Below, one piece after another: positions 35,608 to 37,946 of a DNA stretch of 37,946 nt; position 1 is the stretch's first letter, and every line of letters begins with the position of its first letter. A model generated the notes under the pieces. The model was not told the origin of the DNA. It worked only from the letters and a program-made list of their open reading frames with translations, and ran no database searches. The stretch is from Robiginitomaculum sp. (GTDB lineage: Bacteria; Pseudomonadota; Alphaproteobacteria; Caulobacterales; Maricaulaceae): assembly GCA_030949705.1 (NCBI GenBank), contig JAUZSF010000029.1, forward strand, positions 1 through 37,946. The letters run 5' to 3'. The position numbers and the translations under genes were made by a program.

Positions 35608-37134
35608 ATGGCAGCACCATCTGAAAAACTCGCACGCTCATTAGAGGCATTAAAGGCGCTCCAGGATACAGGAGTCATAGCCATACGTTCTGCTGACTTA
35701 ACACGTACCCACCGCGAACGTCTCCTGAAACATGGGTTTCTACAAGAAGTGATGAAAGGCTGGTATATTCCTGCACGGCCTGATGATGTGGCTGGCGAAA
35801 GCACGGCTTGGTATGCCTCGTATTGGGGTTTTTGCGCCTCATACCTTACATCCAGATTCAAAGATGACTGGTGTCTTTCGCCAGAACAATCACTACAGAT
35901 TCATGCAGGCAATATGCAAGTGCCAAAGCAGCTTTTGGTGCGCTCATCAAAAGCCGGAAAGGATATCACTAACCTCCCCCACGGCACCTCGCTCTACAGT
36001 GTCAAAACAACCATGCCAAAAGCGAAAGACATAGAGATCAAAGAAGGCTTGCGGATTTTTCCTCTACCCGCTTCACTTATTGCCTGCTCGCCAACCTATT
36101 ATCGGCAATGCCCAACCGAATTGCGCACAGCGCTTGCCCTTGTAAAAAGCTCCGCAGACATACTTGGGCCTCTCTTGGAGGGCGAGCACAGCAAAGTAGC
36201 TGGGCGGCTAGCCGGTGCCTTTCGCAATATCGGGCGAGATCGTATCGCTGATGAAATTCTGGCAACGATGAAAGCGGCTGACTTTGATGTCAGAGAGATT
36301 GATCCCTTTGAAGAAAAACTGCCCCCCATTGGCGACATGCGAGAAACCTCCCCGCTTGCCATGCGCATCAAACTGATGTGGCAGAAGATGCGCGAAGACA
36401 TAATTGGTAAACTTCCGGTGCCAACACCCGTAAATGATATCGAAGCCTATCTGGCACAAGTGGATGATATTTATGTAACGGATGCCTATCACTCTCTTTC
36501 AATTGAAGGCTATAGGGTAAGCCCTGCGCTCATAGAGCGCGTGCGTAGCGGCGATTGGAATCCGGATACAATTGAGGCTGATAAGAAACACAAAGATGCC
36601 CTCGCCGCACGAGGGTATTGGCTTGCCTTTCAGGCCGTCCGCAAAAGCGTAAAAAAATGTCTTGAAGGACAAAATGCTGGTCGGGTTACTGACCAAGATC
36701 ATGCCATTTGGTACAGAGAGCTGTTCGCGCCAAGCGTAACAGCAGGCCTGTTAAAGCTGTCTGATCTGGCTGGTTACAGGAATGCTCCCGTATATATTCG
36801 CCGCTCAATGCACGTTCCGCCAGCTTCCGAAGCGGTGCGCGATGCCATGCCGGTTCTATTTGAGCTGTTGGAATCAGAAAAAGATGCCAGTGTTCGCATA
36901 GTGCTCGGGCATTTTATCTTCGTCTATATCCATCCCTACATTGATGGCAATGGCCGGACGGGTCGTTTCTTGATGAATGTGATGATGGCCGCAGGTGGAT
37001 ACCCTTGGACGGTCATCCCCGTCGAAAGCCGCGCCGACTATATGTCGGCTCTGGAAGCCGCCAGCGTAGATCAGAACATCACGCCCTTCACCGATTTTAT
37101 TGCCAACGTGATGAGCGAGAAATTAGCTTCATGA
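35608..37134 (+). CDS. Fic family protein with N-terminal winged-helix domain
   Basis: An intact 508-residue frame. Residues 1-60 (LKALQDTGVIAIRSADL...LLKHGFLQEVMKGWYIP) look like the winged helix of AbiEi-type regulators, and a helical region follows. The C-terminal Fic domain has the active motif HPYIDGNGRTGR from His442, which uses ATP to AMPylate targets. The inhibitory motif SLSIEG (Glu300) lies N-terminal to it, making this a self-inhibited class II Fic protein. Targets may be gyrase- or topoisomerase-like, as for other Fic toxins, but this is not shown. It is the only cargo gene with an undamaged frame in the hip cluster. It lies 85 bases after hipA 3, and there is no separate antitoxin gene. 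Confidence 0.88.
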   Translation: MAAPSEKLARSLEALKALQDTGVIAIRSADLTRTHRERLLKHGFLQEVMKGWYIPARPDDVAGESTAWYASYWGFCASYLTSRFKDDWCLSPEQSLQIHAGNMQVPKQLLVRSSKAGKDITNLPHGTSLYSVKTTMPKAKDIEIKEGLRIFPLPASLIACSPTYYRQCPTELRTALALVKSSADILGPLLEGEHSKVAGRLAGAFRNIGRDRIADEILATMKAADFDVREIDPFEEKLPPIGDMRETSPLAMRIKLMWQKMREDIIGKLPVPTPVNDIEAYLAQVDDIYVTDAYHSLSIEGYRVSPALIERVRSGDWNPDTIEADKKHKDALAARGYWLAFQAVRKSVKKCLEGQNAGRVTDQDHAIWYRELFAPSVTAGLLKLSDLAGYRNAPVYIRRSMHVPPASEAVRDAMPVLFELLESEKDASVRIVLGHFIFVYIHPYIDGNGRTGRFLMNVMMAAGGYPWTVIPVESRADYMSALEAASVDQNITPFTDFIANVMSEKLAS

Positions 37135-37249
37135 AAAAATGCTTATATGTCATGAAATTTGATTATTTTCATCAAGACATACATCCCCGACCCATAACCT
37201 CAATACGCGCCTTCCATTCATCTATCGACAAACATCCATCACGATCTGA
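37135..37249. other. intergenic region between the Fic gene and the IS element
   Basis: A short AT-rich stretch with an imperfect stem (ATGAAA...TTTCAT, about 37151-37170) just after the Fic stop codon. There is no T run, so a terminator is not convincing. No gene is seen. Confidence 0.4.
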
Positions 37250-37946
37250 GAGTCTGACCGAAAACCACCCTTAAGAATCAATTCCTTGCCAATCGCCTTG
37301 TGACCATTTTGATATGGGCGATGAGGAGCCAGCTTTCGGCAGAGAGGATAGATTTTTCCCAGTCTTTAGCCAGTCTGCGGCAGCGGCCCAGCCATGCGAA
37401 GGTGCGTTCCACCACCCAGCGGCGGGGAATGATTTCAAAGCCTTTGGCCTTGTCAGAGCGTTTGACAATTTCCATTGTCCAGCAGCCGATTTTCTCCAGC
37501 CTGCCCCGCAGTTTGGGGCCTGCGTAGCCCCCATCAGCAAAAACATGGCGCAGCCACGGGTGCGTGAAGCGGATGGATTTGAGCACCTGAACCGCGCCAT
37601 CGCGATCCTGAATATCAGCGCCATGAATGACAAACCCGATCAGCAGGCCAATGGTGTCGGTAATGATATGGCGCTTGCGACCTTTAATCTTCTTGCCAGC
37701 ATCATAGCCGCAAACCCCGCCGCTTTCTGTGGTTTTAACGCTCTGGCTGTCAATTACACCGGCACTTGGTGAGGCTTTACGGCCTTCTTTCTCACGCGCC
37801 GTCATCACAAGGGCATGATTGATTTCATGGTACAAACCACGCTCTCGCCACTCATAGAAATACCCTTGTACGGTCGACATCGGCGGAAAATCATTGGGGA
37901 TCATCCGCCACTGGCAACCGGTCGTGGCCATGTATTGATGGCATCC
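37250..37946 (-). mobile_element. IS5-family (IS1031-like) insertion sequence, truncated by window edge
   Basis: The transposase gene extends past the right edge. The left end probably starts at GAGTCTGACCG (37250), directly preceded by TGA (37247-37249), which fits the 3-base TNA target duplication of the IS1031 group. The matching inverted repeat and second TGA would lie outside the window, so the boundary is provisional. Confidence 0.6.
37278..37946 (-). CDS. IS5-family DDE transposase (5' end outside window)
   Basis: The visible part covers at least 217 residues. The DDE catalytic residues can be placed: Asp in GVIDSQSVKT, Asp in FADGGYAGPKLRG, and Glu in RWVVERTFAWLGRCRRL, the YREK-like IS5 signature. 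GKKIKGRKRHIITDTIG and GADIQDRDG are typical of the IS1031 subgroup. The frame remains open to the window edge upstream of the first ATG (37931), and homologues are longer, so the true start lies outside. The frame shown is intact. Confidence 0.9.
   Translation of the reverse strand, partial: GCHQYMATTGCQWRMIPNDFPPMSTVQGYFYEWRERGLYHEINHALVMTAREKEGRKASPSAGVIDSQSVKTTESGGVCGYDAGKKIKGRKRHIITDTIGLLIGFVIHGADIQDRDGAVQVLKSIRFTHPWLRHVFADGGYAGPKLRGRLEKIGCWTMEIVKRSDKAKGFEIIPRRWVVERTFAWLGRCRRLAKDWEKSILSAESWLLIAHIKMVTRRLARN

Larger units (their letters stand above)
26163..37946. mobile_element. remnant of an integrated mobilizable element with toxin-antitoxin cargo
   Basis: The segment holds mobC, a relaxase, a TraG/VirD4 coupling protein, a small accessory protein, three hipBA loci, a Fic protein and an IS transposase, and no housekeeping gene. 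Composition becomes visibly more AT-rich from about 31.5 kb. Relaxase, coupling protein and all hip genes carry several frame disruptions. No integrase or mating-pore genes are in view, so it would depend on other elements, or these genes lie beyond the right edge. The left boundary is inferred; the right end is outside the window. Confidence 0.7.

Noticed and set aside
1..37946. CRISPR array or restriction-modification system
   Set aside because: No regularly spaced direct repeats of suitable length and no methyltransferase, Cas or nuclease motifs were found.

Overview
The window reads as an alphaproteobacterial chromosome (about 1-25.95 kb) followed by a decayed mobile, toxin-antitoxin-rich island (about 26.1-37.95 kb). 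The alphaproteobacterial assignment rests on the gene order merR-ihfA-fabH-plsX-ubiquinol/cytochrome c chaperone//bamE, the alaC-glpX-recJ cluster, a CtaA/COX15-type heme A synthase, a class I PHA synthase and DUF839/PhoX. The organism appears to be an aerobic, PHB-storing heterotroph. I cannot name the genus; a Kordiimonadales/Sneathiellales-like lineage is only a guess.

Chromosomal part, left to right. A two-gene sensory operon (minus strand) pairs an Aer-like PAS protein with a membrane-less methyl-accepting protein. Next come tRNA-Glu(TTC) and a minus-strand operon of a small lipoprotein, a PLP aminotransferase, class II fructose-1,6-bisphosphatase (glpX) and recJ. Divergent to it is phaC, followed by a degenerate GGDEF/EAL-like protein. 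The ribosomal pair rplM-rpsI has a good promoter and terminator. A periplasmic adaptor plus RND pump converges on a secreted S10 serine carboxypeptidase. A Tat-exported PhoX/DUF839 protein overlaps a lipoprotein gene, and ctaA converges on that lipoprotein gene, sharing stop bases with it. A small secreted protein and tRNA-Pro(GGG) follow. Last is the fatty-acid/phospholipid cluster: a ubiquinol-cytochrome c chaperone, plsX, fabH, ihfA and a merR-type regulator on the minus strand, with bamE divergent.

Mobile part. After a 370-bp junction region come mobC, a MOBP-type relaxase and a TraG/VirD4 coupling protein, the last two broken by single-base shifts. A small Pro/Lys-rich protein follows. 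Then there are three consecutive HipB-HipA toxin-antitoxin loci that look like three different HipA families, two on the minus strand and one on the plus strand, all frameshifted. An intact winged-helix-Fic fusion protein with a class II self-inhibitory motif comes next, and an IS5-family (IS1031-like) transposase runs off the right edge.

An important caveat: three chromosomal genes, including the essential rpsI, are also interrupted by one-base homopolymer length differences, so some frameshifts in this assembly are probably sequencing errors. The island nevertheless has a much higher density of lesions, many outside homopolymers, and at least one in-frame stop codon. I read it as truly decaying, possibly with errors superimposed. 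The most notable observations are the triple hipBA cluster with its ATGC-repeat promoter regions, the intact Fic gene beside the wreckage, the split Aer-type receptor, and alternative stem-loops upstream of plsX.
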